From Moritella sp. PE36 (GTDB lineage Bacteria > Pseudomonadota > Gammaproteobacteria > Enterobacterales > Moritellaceae), in assembly GCF_000170855.1 (NCBI RefSeq), contig NZ_ABCQ01000040.1, positions 1 through 41,255 on the forward strand: a stretch of 41,255 bases of DNA. Direction: 5' to 3'. Below the pieces are notes generated by a model, which worked only from the letters and a program-made list of their open reading frames with translations, made no database searches and was not told the origin of the DNA. Shown piece by piece: positions 17,288-27,996 of this stretch. Within the stretch, counting starts at the first letter, position 1. Each line of letters starts with the position of its first letter. A program made the translations under genes and the position numbers.

Positions 17288-18298
17288 CTATTGTAAATAA
17301 GGTTCGAACTGTTTGGTATACACTTCATTATACCCTGAATCTGACTTCGAGATCATCAATACAGCTAACTCTTGCTGTTTGGCAAACTCAAGACCGTCTT
17401 TCTCACCCATCACCATTAACGCCGTAGCGAGTGCATCAGCAGTCATCGATGAAGTATGGATAACAGTCACAGAAACAAGCTTATGTTTAATCGGTTTACC
17501 GCTTACAGGATCAATGGTATGCGCAAAACGCTCACCATTAAGCTCGTAGTAATTGCGATAATCACCTGATGTTGCAATTGCATTGTTACCAACAGCAATT
17601 ACTTCTTGCACACTTTGATCGCTTGCGGTCGGTTTCTCAATCGCAACTTGCCAATCAATACCGCGTGCATTCACACCATTAATACGCAGTTCACCGCCGA
17701 CTTCAACCAGGTAATTGACAATCCCTAGTGAAGTAAAATATTCAGCGATAACATCTACGCCATAACCTTTAGCAATCGAAGACAAGTCAACGTATAAACC
17801 GTCAATGTCTTTGCTTAACGTGGTTTCTGTCGCCGCTAAATGCTGAATACCAATACGTTGCTTAACAATATCTAACTGTTGCTGTGACGGTATTTTTTCC
17901 GGTTTATTATCTGGACCAAATCCCCAAAGATTAACCAAAGGACCAACAGTAACATCCAGTGCACCATTCGTCAGTTTATTCAAACGAAGAGCCTCTAGCA
18001 CGACTTTTGCAGTATCACGAGATACTTCAAAATCAGTAACCGCCACGCTTTGGTTAAAGCGCGATAACTCTGAATTAGGACGATAAGTCGACATCTGATC
18101 GTTGACTAATTCTAAACGTCTATCAATCTCAATTTGGATATCTTGCTTATCTTGTTCAGACAGTGGGAAACCCACTATTTTCATGTGATAAGTTGTACCC
18201 ATAGTAGGACCAGAGAAAAGTACTTCTTCGGTACTTTTTTGCTCACTACAACCAAGAATAAAAATGGCTAGCCCCATCAGAGCTAGCCATCGATACAT
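17288..18298 (-). CDS. apbE: FAD:protein FMN transferase (lipoprotein)
   Basis: ApbE attaches FMN covalently to threonine residues of NqrB and NqrC outside the cytoplasmic membrane. From ATG 18298 the protein has 336 residues with a lipoprotein signal; the lipobox ILGC puts the modified cysteine at residue 17. Family motifs are visible: GPTMGTTYHMKI, the substrate region VDLSSIAKGYGVD, and HTIDPVSGKP near the C-terminal third. The frame is open to a TTG at 18316, but the ATG gives the standard lipoprotein signal; neither start has a clear Shine-Dalgarno sequence, so coupling to nqrF (24 bp upstream) is possible. Confidence 0.93.
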   Translation of the reverse strand: MYRWLALMGLAIFILGCSEQKSTEEVLFSGPTMGTTYHMKIVGFPLSEQDKQDIQIEIDRRLELVNDQMSTYRPNSELSRFNQSVAVTDFEVSRDTAKVVLEALRLNKLTNGALDVTVGPLVNLWGFGPDNKPEKIPSQQQLDIVKQRIGIQHLAATETTLSKDIDGLYVDLSSIAKGYGVDVIAEYFTSLGIVNYLVEVGGELRINGVNARGIDWQVAIEKPTASDQSVQEVIAVGNNAIATSGDYRNYYELNGERFAHTIDPVSGKPIKHKLVSVTVIHTSSMTADALATALMVMGEKDGLEFAKQQELAVLMISKSDSGYNEVYTKQFEPYLQ

Positions 18299-18322
18299 CG
18301 ATTTTAATTGAATCAAAAAAGA

Positions 18323-19543
18323 TTAACCAAAGTCATCTAGTAAGATGTTTTCATCTTCAACACCAAGATCTTTCAGCATGCCGATAACAGCAGCATTCAT
18401 CATTGGAGGGCCACACATGTAGTACTCACAATCTTCTGGTGCTTCATGATCTGCAAGGTAATTTTCAAGGATCACGTTATGGATGAAGCCAGTGTAACCT
18501 TCCCAGTTATCTTCCGGTTGTGGATCACTTAATGCAACATGCCATTCAAAGTTTTCGTTTTCTTTAGCAAGCATATCGAAATCTTCTACATAGAACATTT
18601 CACGCTTAGAACGAGCACCATACCAGAATGAAACTTTACGATCTGTATTCAGACGGTTAAGTTGATCAAAGATGTGTGAACGCATAGGCGCCATACCAGC
18701 ACCACCACCAACAAATACCATTTCATTGTCAGTTTCTCTCGCGAAGAACTCACCAAATGGACCTGAAATCGTTACTTTATCGCCAGCCTTTAAGCTAAAG
18801 ATGTACGAAGACATCTTACCGGCAGGTAAAGAAAGATTACGCGGCGGTGGCGTAGCAATACGCACGTTAAGCATGATGATACCCGCTTCTTCTGGGCAGT
18901 TAGCCATAGAATAAGCACGGATCGTTTCTTCATCAACTTTAGACTCGATGTCAAAGAAGCCAAAGTGCTTCCAGTCACCACGATATTCTTCAGGAATATC
19001 ATAATCTGAATATTTAACATGGTGAGCAGGCGCTTCAATTTGGATGTAACCACCGGCGCGGAAAGGAACCACTTCGCCGTTTGGAATAGCCATTTTAAGC
19101 TCTTTAATGAACGTTGCTTTGTTATCGTTAGAGATAACTTCACATTCCCATTTCTTCACACCAAAGATTTCTTCTGGTAGCTCGATGTCCATGTCAACTT
19201 TTACGCTAACTTGACATGCCAAACGCTCGCCTTCACGTGCTTCACCTTTAGAGATGTGATCAAGTTCAGTTGGTAGAATATCACCACCACCCGATTTAAC
19301 TGTCACACGACACTGGCCACATGTGCCACCGCCACCACAAGCTGAAGAAACGAAAATACCGCTCGCAGATAGTGAACCAAGAAGTTTACCGCCTGCACCA
19401 GTAACCACAGATTTCTCAGGGTCACCGTTAATACTAATTGTAATATCACCTTCACTTACCAGTTTAGACTTAGCAAACAGAATTACTGTTACTAGTGCCA
19501 AAACGATAACCGTGAACATGACTACGCCGAGAATGATTTCCAT
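18323..19543 (-). CDS. nqrF: Na+-NQR subunit F (NADH dehydrogenase subunit)
   Basis: NqrF oxidises NADH and passes electrons through FAD and a [2Fe-2S] cluster into the Na+ pump. The 406-residue protein has an N-terminal membrane helix (about 3-24), a ferredoxin domain with cluster cysteines 69, 75, 78 and 110 ([10 protein letters not shown] pattern), an FAD-binding motif RAYSMA near 210, a nucleotide motif GGGAGMAPM, and the C-terminal CGPPMMN of ferredoxin-reductase-like NADH domains. The length matches Vibrio NqrF. There are 48 bp between nqrE and this gene, more than between the other nqr genes. Confidence 0.97.
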   Translation of the reverse strand: MEIILGVVMFTVIVLALVTVILFAKSKLVSEGDITISINGDPEKSVVTGAGGKLLGSLSASGIFVSSACGGGGTCGQCRVTVKSGGGDILPTELDHISKGEAREGERLACQVSVKVDMDIELPEEIFGVKKWECEVISNDNKATFIKELKMAIPNGEVVPFRAGGYIQIEAPAHHVKYSDYDIPEEYRGDWKHFGFFDIESKVDEETIRAYSMANCPEEAGIIMLNVRIATPPPRNLSLPAGKMSSYIFSLKAGDKVTISGPFGEFFARETDNEMVFVGGGAGMAPMRSHIFDQLNRLNTDRKVSFWYGARSKREMFYVEDFDMLAKENENFEWHVALSDPQPEDNWEGYTGFIHNVILENYLADHEAPEDCEYYMCGPPMMNAAVIGMLKDLGVEDENILLDDFG

Positions 19544-19591
19544 CGACTTATCCTTTGCTCTTGAAACATGCTGACCGAAGCCAGCTGTTTG

Positions 19592-20200
19592 TTATAACTG
19601 AATACCAGAAAATGACATGAAACCTAGCGCCATAAGACCTGCCGTAATAAAGGTAATACCTAAACCACGTAGTCCATCTGGCACATCTGAATATTTCATT
19701 TTCTCACGAAGACCAGCCATCGCAACGATAGCTAACATCCAACCTAGACCACTACCAAAACCATAAACAACTGATTCTGTGAAGTTATAGTCACGCTGTA
19801 CCATGAAAGATACACCACCGAAGATTGCACAGTTTACTGTGATCAACGGTAGGAAAATACCCAGTGCGTTATAGAGAGCTGGTAAGTATTTATCTAACAC
19901 CATCTCTAAGATTTGTACTAGTGCAGCAATTACACCAATGAACGTGATGAACCCTAGGAAGCTTAAATCTGCTTCTGGGAAACCAGCCCATGCAAGTGCA
20001 CCTGGTGCAAGTACGCCACTATAGATAACTTGGTTAACAGGGATTGAAATGGTAAGTACAGCTGTTACTGCAACACCAAGACCAATCGCTGTTGTCACTT
20101 TCTTAGATACCGCAAGGAATGTACACATACCTAAGAAGAATGATAATGCTAAGTTTTCAATGAAAATAGCACGTACGAACAAACTAATATAATGTTCCAT
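19592..20200 (-). CDS. nqrE: Na+-NQR subunit E
   Basis: NqrE is an inner-membrane subunit with about six helices that, together with NqrD, coordinates an iron centre in the electron path of the sodium pump. The 202-residue protein has cysteine 26 (GMCTF) and cysteine 124 (VNCAIF), the inverted-repeat cysteine pair of the NqrD/NqrE/Rnf family. It starts 3 bp after the nqrD stop. Confidence 0.96.
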   Translation of the reverse strand: MEHYISLFVRAIFIENLALSFFLGMCTFLAVSKKVTTAIGLGVAVTAVLTISIPVNQVIYSGVLAPGALAWAGFPEADLSFLGFITFIGVIAALVQILEMVLDKYLPALYNALGIFLPLITVNCAIFGGVSFMVQRDYNFTESVVYGFGSGLGWMLAIVAMAGLREKMKYSDVPDGLRGLGITFITAGLMALGFMSFSGIQL

Positions 20201-20203
20201 CGT

Positions 20204-20833
20204 TTACCCCTTTGGCTCAACTTGTTCTGGTTTCCACGTACGTAGAGCCCAAATCAATAAACCAATGATGAAGAATGCACTTGGCGGAAGTAGTAATAGG
20301 CCATTTGATTGGTACCAACCACCGTTTTGGATTAGTGGTAAGATTTCAATACCAAACCAAGTACCTGAACCAAAGATTTCACGCACTGTCGCAACAGCAA
20401 GTAAGATAGCACCGTAACCTAAACCGTTACCGATACCGTCTAAGAAACTTGGGATAGGTTTATTCTTCATTGCATATGCTTCAGCACGACCCATTACGAT
20501 ACAGTTTGTAATGATCAGACCAACGAATACCGAAAGCTCTTTTGATAACTGGAACGCTACCGCTTTAAGTACTTGGTCAACAACGATTACAAGTGATGCA
20601 ATGATCGCCATTTGCACAATAATACGCACACTGTTCGGGATCATGTTACGTACTAATGAGATAAAGAAACTTGAAAAGGCAGTTACTACCATTACAGCGA
20701 TTGTCATTACAAACGCTGTTTCCATTTTAGTTGTTACAGCCAGAGCAGAACAAACACCTAAGATTTGTAATGCAATAGGGTTGTTAGTAACTATGGGTGA
20801 AGTAACTACTTCTCTTAAGTCAGACTTAGCCAT
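20204..20833 (-). CDS. nqrD: Na+-NQR subunit D
   Basis: NqrD is the membrane partner of NqrE and structurally related to it with inverted topology. The 209-residue protein carries cysteine 28 (LGVCSAL) and cysteine 111 ([13 protein letters not shown]), which provide iron ligands. The gene start overlaps the end of nqrC by 8 bp, indicating coupled translation. Confidence 0.96.
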   Translation of the reverse strand: MAKSDLREVVTSPIVTNNPIALQILGVCSALAVTTKMETAFVMTIAVMVVTAFSSFFISLVRNMIPNSVRIIVQMAIIASLVIVVDQVLKAVAFQLSKELSVFVGLIITNCIVMGRAEAYAMKNKPIPSFLDGIGNGLGYGAILLAVATVREIFGSGTWFGIEILPLIQNGGWYQSNGLLLLPPSAFFIIGLLIWALRTWKPEQVEPKG

Positions 20834-21599
20834 TGTTTAAGCCTCCGTTTTGCAATTTCTTCAAGAAAGGACCAAAACCGTTTTCACCAATCCAGAACTG
20901 GAATGTATTTTCAACACCTTGGCTAGTTAGCGTCGCGCCAGATAGACCATCAATACCTGAAGGAGTCTTATCTTGACCACCACCTTTCACGACACGGATT
21001 GCAACATCACCATTCGCATCGAATAGTTGTTTGCCTTCCCATTTAGCTGTCCACAGTGGGTTTAACACTTCACCACCTAGACCCGGCGTTTCACCTTGGT
21101 CATAGTACTGAATGCGTATCACTGTTTTGCCATCTTTGTCGATTGCAACGAATGCATACATCGTTGACCATAGGCCACGACCGTATACAGGCAGAACGTA
21201 AGATTCAACATTACCTTGTGCATCTTTTACAAGATAAACATCAGCAATATTTGAACGACGTTTGATACCAGCAACATCTTTACCAGTTAGGTCGGTACTT
21301 TTCGTTAGATCTTTTACGTTTTTAAGTTGATCAAATGTCGCTGCATTCTCGTCAACATACTCACCCGTACTTAAATCAACAAATTTCGCTTCAACAAACT
21401 TAGCGTAAATTTCGCCAACGTTCGCATTTTCTTCTAACTTGCCAGCAACAGAAAGTAGGTTCGTTTGCTTATCTAATGCTTTGTTAGCATTTTGAGCATC
21501 ACGTAAGCCTACAGCTGCGCCAGATACGATGATTGAACATACTAAACACAGCGCCGCAACGACTGTGATAGTTTTCAGTGGAGTTTCTTTACTAGCCAT
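20826..21599 (-). CDS. nqrC: Na+-NQR subunit C (FMN-bearing)
   Basis: NqrC carries a covalent FMN on its periplasmic domain and has one N-terminal membrane helix. From ATG 21599 the protein has 257 residues; the FMN-acceptor motif SGATLTS places the modified threonine at 223, close to Thr225 of Vibrio cholerae. The frame is open to 21647, but the family N-terminus [10 protein letters not shown] and a GGAG site 11 nt upstream support the shorter form. The start overlaps the nqrB stop by 8 bp. The motif should be a substrate of the adjacent ApbE. Confidence 0.96.
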   Translation of the reverse strand: MASKETPLKTITVVAALCLVCSIIVSGAAVGLRDAQNANKALDKQTNLLSVAGKLEENANVGEIYAKFVEAKFVDLSTGEYVDENAATFDQLKNVKDLTKSTDLTGKDVAGIKRRSNIADVYLVKDAQGNVESYVLPVYGRGLWSTMYAFVAIDKDGKTVIRIQYYDQGETPGLGGEVLNPLWTAKWEGKQLFDANGDVAIRVVKGGGQDKTPSGIDGLSGATLTSQGVENTFQFWIGENGFGPFLKKLQNGGLNNG

Positions 21600-22800
21600 T
21601 GCGTGCAAGTCTCCGTTTAATGTTAGCTTGAACAACAAAGTGATCAAATAGAGGTGCGAATAAGTTAGCGAATAAGATTGCTAGCATCATACCTTCTGGG
21701 AATGCAGGGTTAACTACACGAACAAGTACAACCATTAGGCCGATAAGCAGACCGTATGCCCATTTACCGTTTTCAGTAAATGAAGCTGATACAGGATCAG
21801 TCGCCATAAACATCATACCAAACGCAAAGCCACCGATAACTAAATGCCAGTAGAATGGTACTTCAAACATAGGATTAGTATCAGAACCGATCATATTGAA
21901 TAGTAAGCTTGTTGCTACCATACCAATAAATACACCAGCAACGATTCTCCAAGATGCAATACCTGCGAAAAGTAAGACGCTACCCGATAATAGGATAATT
22001 AACGCCGATACTTCACCAGTAGAACCTTGCATATTACCAATGAACGCATCAGCCCAAGTCAATGAACTAGTTAGGCCTTCAAGGCCGCCAGCAGCCGCAG
22101 AGCTTAGTGCTGTAGCGCCAGAGAAACCGTCAACCGCAGTCCAAACAGCATCACCTGAAATATCAGATGGGTAAGCGAAGAATAAGAACGCACGACCTGC
22201 TAATGCAGGGTTTAAGAAGTTCTTACCTGTACCACCGAATACTTCTTTGGCGATTACAACACCGAAAGTAATACCGACAGCCGCTTGCCATAATGGAATG
22301 TTAGCAGGCAGGATAAGTGCAAATAAGATAGATGTTACGAAGAAACCTTCATTCACTTCATGCTTACGCACGGCAGCAAATAATACTTCCCAGAAACCAC
22401 CAACCACAAACACTGTCGCGTAGATAGGTAGGAAGTAAACCGCACCGTATAGCATACTTGCTATGACACCGGCGCCCTCACCAATCGTAACACCAAACAT
22501 ATTTAGTAGTGCAACATGCCAGTCGTCAAATGCCTGACCAGCACCTGATGCGATAGCCGTATTTGCTTGAGCTCCAATGTTGTACATACCCCAGAAAACC
22601 ATAGGGAGTGCGCACATCCATACTAAGATCATGATACGTTTTAAATCAATATTATCACGTACGTGTGTTTTACCTTTTGTTACAAAGCCAGGTGTAAATA
22701 AGCCAGTTGCAATTGCTTCATACAGGGCAAACCATTTTTCATGTTTACCGCCTGGTTCGAAGTGATGTTCCATCCCTTCGATATAATTCTTAAGACCCAT
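21592..22800 (-). CDS. nqrB: Na+-NQR subunit B (FMN-bearing, sodium channel subunit)
   Basis: NqrB is the largest membrane subunit of the sodium pump, carries covalent FMN and riboflavin, and forms the Na+ path. The 402-residue protein has about ten hydrophobic helices and the flavinylation motif GFSGATALS, with the acceptor threonine at 230. It lies 2 bp after nqrA and overlaps nqrC by 8 bp. Confidence 0.97.
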   Translation of the reverse strand: MGLKNYIEGMEHHFEPGGKHEKWFALYEAIATGLFTPGFVTKGKTHVRDNIDLKRIMILVWMCALPMVFWGMYNIGAQANTAIASGAGQAFDDWHVALLNMFGVTIGEGAGVIASMLYGAVYFLPIYATVFVVGGFWEVLFAAVRKHEVNEGFFVTSILFALILPANIPLWQAAVGITFGVVIAKEVFGGTGKNFLNPALAGRAFLFFAYPSDISGDAVWTAVDGFSGATALSSAAAGGLEGLTSSLTWADAFIGNMQGSTGEVSALIILLSGSVLLFAGIASWRIVAGVFIGMVATSLLFNMIGSDTNPMFEVPFYWHLVIGGFAFGMMFMATDPVSASFTENGKWAYGLLIGLMVVLVRVVNPAFPEGMMLAILFANLFAPLFDHFVVQANIKRRLARNG

Positions 22801-22802
22801 GC

Positions 22803-24143
22803 TTAACCTTCCTTCTCAATTGTCGTTAGACAATTACGTAGAATTGGACCAAAGTCGTACTTACCTGGGCAAGTAAAAGTACATAACGCTAAATCTTCTT
22901 CGTCTAATTCAAGACAACCTAACGTAATCGCTTCGTCTGTATCACCCGTTACTAATGAACGTAGTAACATAGTCGGTAAGATATCTAATGGCATAACGCG
23001 CTCATAGTTACCAATTGGCATCATTGCACGATCACTACCACCAGTGGTTGTAGTAAAGTTGAATTGACGTGCACGGTTGAATGCAGAAGTAAATACGTTA
23101 GCGATAGAGAATTTGTCGCTACCAGGTTTAATGTAACCAAGGAACTCTTTCTCACGACCTTCAGTTATTACACTGATTTGGTTGTGATAACGACCAAGAT
23201 AAGCATGTACACCGTCAGATTTAACACCGTTTAATACAGAACCTGAAATAATGCGATTTTCACCAGCATTAAGTTCACTTGCAGTTAATTCTGTGATTGA
23301 TGCGCCTAGACGAGTGCTAATTAAACGTGGATTTTTCACCGCAGGGCCTGCGAGTGAAATAACACGGTCAGTATGTAGTTCACCAGTAGTGAATAACTTA
23401 CCGAAAGCGATGACATCTTGATAACCAATAGACCAAACAGTACGGTTCGTACCAGCTGATTCTAATAAATGGATATGTGTACCAGCAAGACCAGCAGGAT
23501 GAGGGCCAGCAAATGCTTGCTCTTCAACATTTGATGCCGTTGATTTAGGTAATGTACCTTCCGCTTTACAAACGTAAACTTTACCGCTTGTTAAAAGTGA
23601 AATAACATTTAAACCATCAACAAATGCATCGCTGTTTTGATTGATAATTAATGCAGCATCTGCAGCTAATGGATTGGTATCCATTGCCGTAACAAAGATT
23701 GCTGATGCATTACTGTCAATTGCAGGAACACGGCTAAATGGACGAGTGCGTAATGCAGTCCATAAACCTGAGTCTACAAGATTGTTAACCACTACATCGC
23801 GGTCAAGATTAGCAATTTCAGTTGAGTTGAACTGAGCGAATTTCTCACTCTCGTTACCGTCTACGTCAATCACTACCGATTGTAAGACCCGCTTAGCGCC
23901 ACGGTTAACTTCAGCAATTGTTCCTGCAGCGAAGGCAGTATATTTTACGCCCGGCGTCTTTTTGTCTTCAAAAAGAACCTGACCTTTCTTAACACGATCA
24001 CCAACTTTAATTTTCATCGTTGGACGCATTCCAATATACTCTTCACCTAGAACAGCAACTCGTTTGATAGCAGGGCCATCATGAATCACTTGCTCAGGTT
24101 TACCTGCGATAGGTAGATCCAGTCCTTTTTTTATCGTAATCAT
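22803..24143 (-). CDS. nqrA: Na+-NQR subunit A
   Basis: NqrA is the cytoplasmic subunit of the sodium-pumping NADH:ubiquinone oxidoreductase and contributes to quinone binding. From ATG 24143 it has 446 residues, the same length as the Vibrio protein, beginning [20 protein letters not shown], a typical NqrA N-terminus. The frame is open to 24203, but those 20 residues are not conserved. Further recognisable parts are [20 protein letters not shown] and the C-terminal [16 protein letters not shown]. It is the first gene of an eight-gene operon. Confidence 0.97.
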   Translation of the reverse strand: MITIKKGLDLPIAGKPEQVIHDGPAIKRVAVLGEEYIGMRPTMKIKVGDRVKKGQVLFEDKKTPGVKYTAFAAGTIAEVNRGAKRVLQSVVIDVDGNESEKFAQFNSTEIANLDRDVVVNNLVDSGLWTALRTRPFSRVPAIDSNASAIFVTAMDTNPLAADAALIINQNSDAFVDGLNVISLLTSGKVYVCKAEGTLPKSTASNVEEQAFAGPHPAGLAGTHIHLLESAGTNRTVWSIGYQDVIAFGKLFTTGELHTDRVISLAGPAVKNPRLISTRLGASITELTASELNAGENRIISGSVLNGVKSDGVHAYLGRYHNQISVITEGREKEFLGYIKPGSDKFSIANVFTSAFNRARQFNFTTTTGGSDRAMMPIGNYERVMPLDILPTMLLRSLVTGDTDEAITLGCLELDEEDLALCTFTCPGKYDFGPILRNCLTTIEKEG

Positions 24144-24556
24144 ACTCACATGCACTACTTTTTTTAGGAAGATAAAGAACACTTTTGCTAACAAAAACCA
24201 CACACGAAGATACCTAAAAATGAGTATTCACAAGGTGGTGTGTTTTTATTAACAAAAAATTTGGGGTTATTCTAGCACTAATTTAAGACGATTGCTCGCA
24301 CTTCATCAAGTAACAGACGCTAATAAGACAAACTTTTTTAGCTGTCTAAAAGTGAAAATATAACATAATAAAAACAGTTACTTAAGAAGTTAAAAAGATG
24401 CTAATAATAAACGTTTAAGCAAAACCAGTTATTTTGTTGCACTGATTATAGCCATAGATTAGGATATCTCGATTAATTAAAATAAAAACGTGAAAAATTA
24501 ACATAAACTCACAATTAGCAACATTTAATTAATCAATTTTATAAATTAACAGTTAA
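24144..24556. other. nqr promoter region (bolA-nqrA intergenic)
   Basis: These 413 A/T-rich bp separate the bolA stop from nqrA, both minus strand. Two overlapping candidate promoters are visible on the minus strand: TTGATG (24304-24309) with TAAATT (24280-24285) at 18-bp spacing, and an extended -10 TGCTAGAAT (-10 at 24269-24274). Either gives an mRNA leader of 120-130 nt before nqrA. I see no strong operator, terminator or small RNA signature. Confidence 0.4.
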
Positions 24557-24868
24557 TTAACCTAAGCAATCTGGTGATTCTGGTATTTTTTGATCTTGAT
24601 CATTTTTCTTAGCCCATTGTTCCGGCGTATAGGCATGAATTGATAGCGCATGGATACCCGCTTCAAATTGAGCCACCAGCGCAGTATTAACCATCCGATG
24701 ACGCGCAATCAACATTTTCCCTTCGAATTCCGTCGCTACGATCACGACCGAAAAATGAATTTCGGTGCCCGGTGGTACATTGTGTTTATGACTATCACAA
24801 ACCACATCTAAATGCTGAATATCAAAGCTCGCCAACAACTGCTGTTTAATATCGTTACCTAATGACAT
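24557..24868 (-). CDS. bolA: BolA family transcriptional regulator/Fe-S partner
   Basis: BolA-type proteins work with monothiol glutaredoxins in iron-sulfur trafficking, and E. coli BolA also affects cell shape and gene expression. The 103-residue protein shows the BolA fold pattern: DSHKHNVPPGTEIHFSVVIV, then FEGKMLIARHRMVN and the C-terminal motif HALSIHAYTPEQW. It is divergent from rlmG with 74 bp between them. In enterics and vibrios bolA often lies near yajG and ampG, which are also nearby here. Confidence 0.93.
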   Translation of the reverse strand: MSLGNDIKQQLLASFDIQHLDVVCDSHKHNVPPGTEIHFSVVIVATEFEGKMLIARHRMVNTALVAQFEAGIHALSIHAYTPEQWAKKNDQDQKIPESPDCLG

Positions 24869-24942
24869 TTAAAAACCTCTTCTTTATATATTTAGTAAAA
24901 TAACAGTGTAAAATGCACGATCAACCTTAACTGGAACATACT

Positions 24943-26070
24943 ATGAACACTGAACTATCTCTTGAAAGTACCGAATTATCTTTGTACCGCTACCCTAAAC
25001 GTAGCGTTGAACAACTGCAAGCATGGGACTCTGCCGATGAATATATTATTAATACCGTTGCAGATTTAACGCTTGCTAAACAATCTTCAGTACTTATCTT
25101 TAATGATAGTTTTGGTGCACTTACGTGTGCTTATAATCAGCATAACGTCACCACAGTGAGTGACTCATGGATCAGCCACGCGGCAATCGCGCAAAATCTA
25201 GATGAAAATGAGTTAAGCACAGAACAAGTAAAAGTCCAAGACTGTCTTGCTGCATTACCAGAAAATGTTGATTTAGTATTAATCAAGATCCCACGCACCT
25301 TGTCTCTATTAGAACACCAACTTGCCATGCTGAGCCACGTTGTTACACCAAACACAACGATTATTGCGGGTGCAAAAGCCAAAGATATTCATAATTCTAC
25401 CTTAGCGTTATTTGAAAAATACCTCGGCGAGACGAAAACATCATTAGCGAAGAAAAAATCGCGTTTGATCTTCGCCACGATCACAGAAACGAAAGCATTA
25501 GAGATCCCAGCACCAGTGACTTGGGATGTGGCAAAAACAAATATCTCGTTATCTAATCATGCCAATGTATTTTCACGTAACAATTTAGATATTGGCGGCA
25601 ACTTCTTTATGCAGTATTTACCAAAAGGTGAATACCAGCATATTATCGACCTAGGTTGTGGTAATGGTGTTATCGGTATTACCGCTGCCCGCTTAAACCC
25701 ACAAGCTAAAATCACTTTTGTTGATGAATCATTCATGGCAATTGCATCAGCGAAAGAAAATGCAGCGGCCAATATTGCCAGCCACGAACAGGATGTTGAA
25801 TTCTTAGTAAATAACTGTCTTTACGATTACGAACCACACAGTGTGGACTTGGTGTTATGTAATCCTCCATTCCACCAAGAAAAAGCCATTACGGACCATA
25901 TTGCATGGCAAATGTTTAAAGATGCCCACCGTGCATTAGCTTGGGGCGGTGCACTTTACATTGTTGGTAACCGTCATCTTGATTATCATATTAAACTTGA
26001 CCGTTTATTTGATAATCATGAAGTAATTGCATCAAATGCCAAGTTTGTGATCATTAAGGCGCAAAAATAA
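24943..26070 (+). CDS. rlmG: 23S rRNA m2G1835 methyltransferase
   Basis: RlmG methylates guanine 1835 of 23S rRNA using S-adenosylmethionine. The 375-residue protein is the E. coli length (378). It has the N-terminal non-catalytic methyltransferase-like domain with LQAWDSADEYI and FNDSFGAL, and a C-terminal catalytic domain with the SAM motif DLGCGNG (236-242) and the NPPF motif (307-310) of N2-guanine methyltransferases. RsmC (16S G1207) is the main alternative, but the N-terminal sequence fits RlmG better. yajG follows after 1 bp, so the two are coupled. Confidence 0.9.
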   Translation: MNTELSLESTELSLYRYPKRSVEQLQAWDSADEYIINTVADLTLAKQSSVLIFNDSFGALTCAYNQHNVTTVSDSWISHAAIAQNLDENELSTEQVKVQDCLAALPENVDLVLIKIPRTLSLLEHQLAMLSHVVTPNTTIIAGAKAKDIHNSTLALFEKYLGETKTSLAKKKSRLIFATITETKALEIPAPVTWDVAKTNISLSNHANVFSRNNLDIGGNFFMQYLPKGEYQHIIDLGCGNGVIGITAARLNPQAKITFVDESFMAIASAKENAAANIASHEQDVEFLVNNCLYDYEPHSVDLVLCNPPFHQEKAITDHIAWQMFKDAHRALAWGGALYIVGNRHLDYHIKLDRLFDNHEVIASNAKFVIIKAQK

Positions 26071-26071
26071 C

Positions 26072-26632
26072 ATGCTAAAAAAACTACTATTAACTGCCGG
26101 TTTAGTATTATTAACAGCCTGCGCCAGTGCACCTAAGCAAGTTAATATTACGGCTGAGTTAGCACCACTGACAACGCAATATAGCGGCACTCAGGTTAAC
26201 CTAACGAGCAAAGATATTCGTGATGCCAATTACTTAATTGCGGTCCACAAAGTCGGAGATCCCGCGCAGCTACTGAATAACCAACGCTCACTGATTAACC
26301 TTACTACCGCTAAGCTACAACAAGGCTGGGAACAACAAGGGTTAGTATTTACTGCGGCTGCAGATATCGCCATTAATCTTGAGTTGCAAACGGCGCGGAT
26401 CGATGTGCAACAAGATAGCTTCGAGCATCAAGCGGATTCAACGTTAGTGTTGATTATCTCAATTGAGAATCAAGGTCAAACACTGACAAAACAATTCCGT
26501 AGTGCATCGATTTTAACGGGCGCGTTTAGTCCATCAATGAGTGAGCTGGAAGCTAAGTTTTCTCAGCAATTATCGTCACTACTAAACGATGTATTTAATG
26601 ATCAACAAATCAGTGATTACTTAACGCGTTAA
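26072..26632 (+). CDS. yajG: YajG family lipoprotein
   Basis: The 186-residue product starts with a lipoprotein signal; lipobox LTAC puts the acylated cysteine at 17. The remainder resembles E. coli YajG (192 residues), including the N-terminal strand after the anchor and the QADSTLVLIISIENQG-type segment. The function is unknown; a role at the envelope is implied by the anchor and by its usual neighbours bolA and ampG. It begins 1 bp after rlmG and is followed by a strong terminator. Confidence 0.85.
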   Translation: MLKKLLLTAGLVLLTACASAPKQVNITAELAPLTTQYSGTQVNLTSKDIRDANYLIAVHKVGDPAQLLNNQRSLINLTTAKLQQGWEQQGLVFTAAADIAINLELQTARIDVQQDSFEHQADSTLVLIISIENQGQTLTKQFRSASILTGAFSPSMSELEAKFSQQLSSLLNDVFNDQQISDYLTR

Positions 26633-26645
26633 TGTTACTGATGCC

Positions 26646-26696
26646 AAAAAGCCTCGCAATGGATGTCTTATAGCAAGACATCCTGCGAGGCTTTTT
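26646..26696. terminator. Bidirectional terminator between yajG and ppiA
   Basis: A long two-part hairpin has an outer 13-bp stem (26646-26658 with 26684-26696), a 2-nt bulge, an inner 9-bp stem (26661-26669 with 26675-26683) and a 5-nt loop. Runs of A on the left and T on the right make it work in both directions, fitting the convergent genes. Confidence 0.9.
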
Positions 26697-26746
26697 ATTT
26701 TCTTACGCTGTAGCTGTAACTATAGCTGTAACCGTAATGCGCGAGA

Positions 26747-27325
26747 CTACTTCAACATCGTAATGCTTTTAATCACAATGTTTGTTAATGGTACATCACT
26801 GTAATACTTCTTTTTACCTGTTGGTTGTTTTGCTATTTTATCCACCACATCCATTCCAGCTACCACACGACCAAATACAGCATAACCCGCTTGTGATGGG
26901 CTTGAACCCGAACGATTTAAAAAGTTATTATTTTTGAGATTAATAAAAAACTGTGATGTCGCCGAGTTAGGATTGTTAGTACGTGCTAACGCCAGCGTAC
27001 CACGCTCATTACTTAAGCCATTGTTTGCTTCATTAATGACTGGCTTTCCTGATATCTGCTTTTCTAGGTTTTCATTAAAACCACCCGTTTGAGCCATAAA
27101 TCCAGGGATCACACGGTGAAAAATAATGCCACTATAAAAATCACTTTCAACATAGTTGATAAAATTAGCAACAGATACAGGTGCTTGTTCTGGGTATAAC
27201 TCAACCGTAATATCACCCAGATTGGTTTTGATTAGGGCTTTAGTCTCCGCTGCAAAGGCAGTATTAAACATAAATGTTGAGCACAAAATTAACAGTAATT
27301 TGGTAAAAAAATGATTTGATCGCAT
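26747..27325 (-). CDS. ppiA: Periplasmic peptidyl-prolyl cis-trans isomerase (cyclophilin)
   Basis: This enzyme speeds proline isomerisation during folding of exported proteins. From ATG 27325 the precursor has 192 residues (E. coli PpiA 190) with a signal peptide ending FNTAFA before AETKALIKT. The cyclophilin active-site segment IIFHRVIPGFMAQTGG is intact, including the catalytic arginine, and TSQFFINLKNN follows. The frame is open to 27370 but the signal peptide and a GGAAG site support 27325. Confidence 0.93.
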   Translation of the reverse strand: MRSNHFFTKLLLILCSTFMFNTAFAAETKALIKTNLGDITVELYPEQAPVSVANFINYVESDFYSGIIFHRVIPGFMAQTGGFNENLEKQISGKPVINEANNGLSNERGTLALARTNNPNSATSQFFINLKNNNFLNRSGSSPSQAGYAVFGRVVAGMDVVDKIAKQPTGKKKYYSDVPLTNIVIKSITMLK

Positions 27326-27390
27326 GATGTAACTTCCATTCCGTGATAAAAATAAGCGTATTACTCGCACTATATCAGATGTTTGATATA

Positions 27391-27414
27391 TATATCCAAG
27401 CTACCTCAAAGTGC
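27391..27414 (-). repeat. Dispersed repeat copy 1
   Basis: The minus strand of this 24-bp stretch matches 35639-35662 (plus strand) at 20 of 24 positions, all four differences being transitions. Both copies are intergenic and both lead into a TATATA-rich stretch. See the matching finding. Confidence 0.5.
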
Positions 27415-27507
27415 ACAATCAATAACTTAAAAATTGTTGACGGAATCAATGCCATAAAAATGAAATTTTGTTAATTTTTTAAGTTAATCGCCGACTAAAA
27501 CCAATCT

Positions 27508-27523
27508 TTTGAGATCATTCACA
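27508..27523. promoter_or_regulatory. Possible CRP site
   Basis: Read on the minus strand, TGTGA-ATGATC-TCAAA matches the CRP half-sites TGTGA-N6-TCACA at nine of ten positions. Its centre is about 80 bp upstream of the predicted start of transcription for the following small gene. It could also serve ppiA on the other strand. Confidence 0.35.
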
Positions 27524-27560
27524 CTTTTCTCATCAATCTGCATTAACAATACGCTAATTA

Positions 27561-27588
27561 ATGACAGTGTAACTTTTTAGTCTAGGAT
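27561..27588 (+). promoter_or_regulatory. Candidate promoter of the 27622 gene
   Basis: ATGACA (27561-27566) and TAGGAT (27583-27588) are 16 bp apart; the predicted start near 27595 gives a short leader that contains the GAGGA ribosome-binding site. Confidence 0.45.
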
Positions 27589-27621
27589 TAAAAGCAGATA
27601 CTAACAAATGAGGATATTTGC

Positions 27622-27963
27622 ATGGAAGCGAAAAAGTTCATTGACGAGAAATCTGGCATTTTAGCTGAATACCTAGACTTTTTTCTGATGAGGAAACTGA
27701 GTTATTCACAATTAAACCATTTTCTATGGGATACATTACGAGAATGGGACAATTTGGATATTTACGACGAGTCTACCGCTAGCTGCAAGGAACAGGTTTT
27801 TTGGTTTCTGCTATTTGAGCTAAAAAATTGGTCAAGCCAACAGATTTTTTCTAACCGTATATTGCGCCAACAATTACATACCGGCGCTTTATTTTTGCAA
27901 GGTCAAGGCGTTAAACCATACAACTGTATTGGTATTAGACCTATCACGGAATACTTGGACTAA
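27622..27963 (+). CDS. Small cytoplasmic protein of unknown function
   Basis: I do not recognise this 113-residue protein. It has a good start (GAGGA 7 nt upstream of ATG), a candidate promoter and its own terminator, so it is a real single gene. It has no signal peptide or membrane segment. It is rich in aromatic residues, with several tryptophans (in FLWDTLREWDN, FWFLLFELKNW) spread over predicted helices, and two cysteines outside any metal motif. The region before ampG is variable in related genomes as far as I know. Confidence 0.75.
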   Translation: MEAKKFIDEKSGILAEYLDFFLMRKLSYSQLNHFLWDTLREWDNLDIYDESTASCKEQVFWFLLFELKNWSSQQIFSNRILRQQLHTGALFLQGQGVKPYNCIGIRPITEYLD

Positions 27964-27996
27964 TTTCGCTATATAATGACTACATACAGTAATTAA

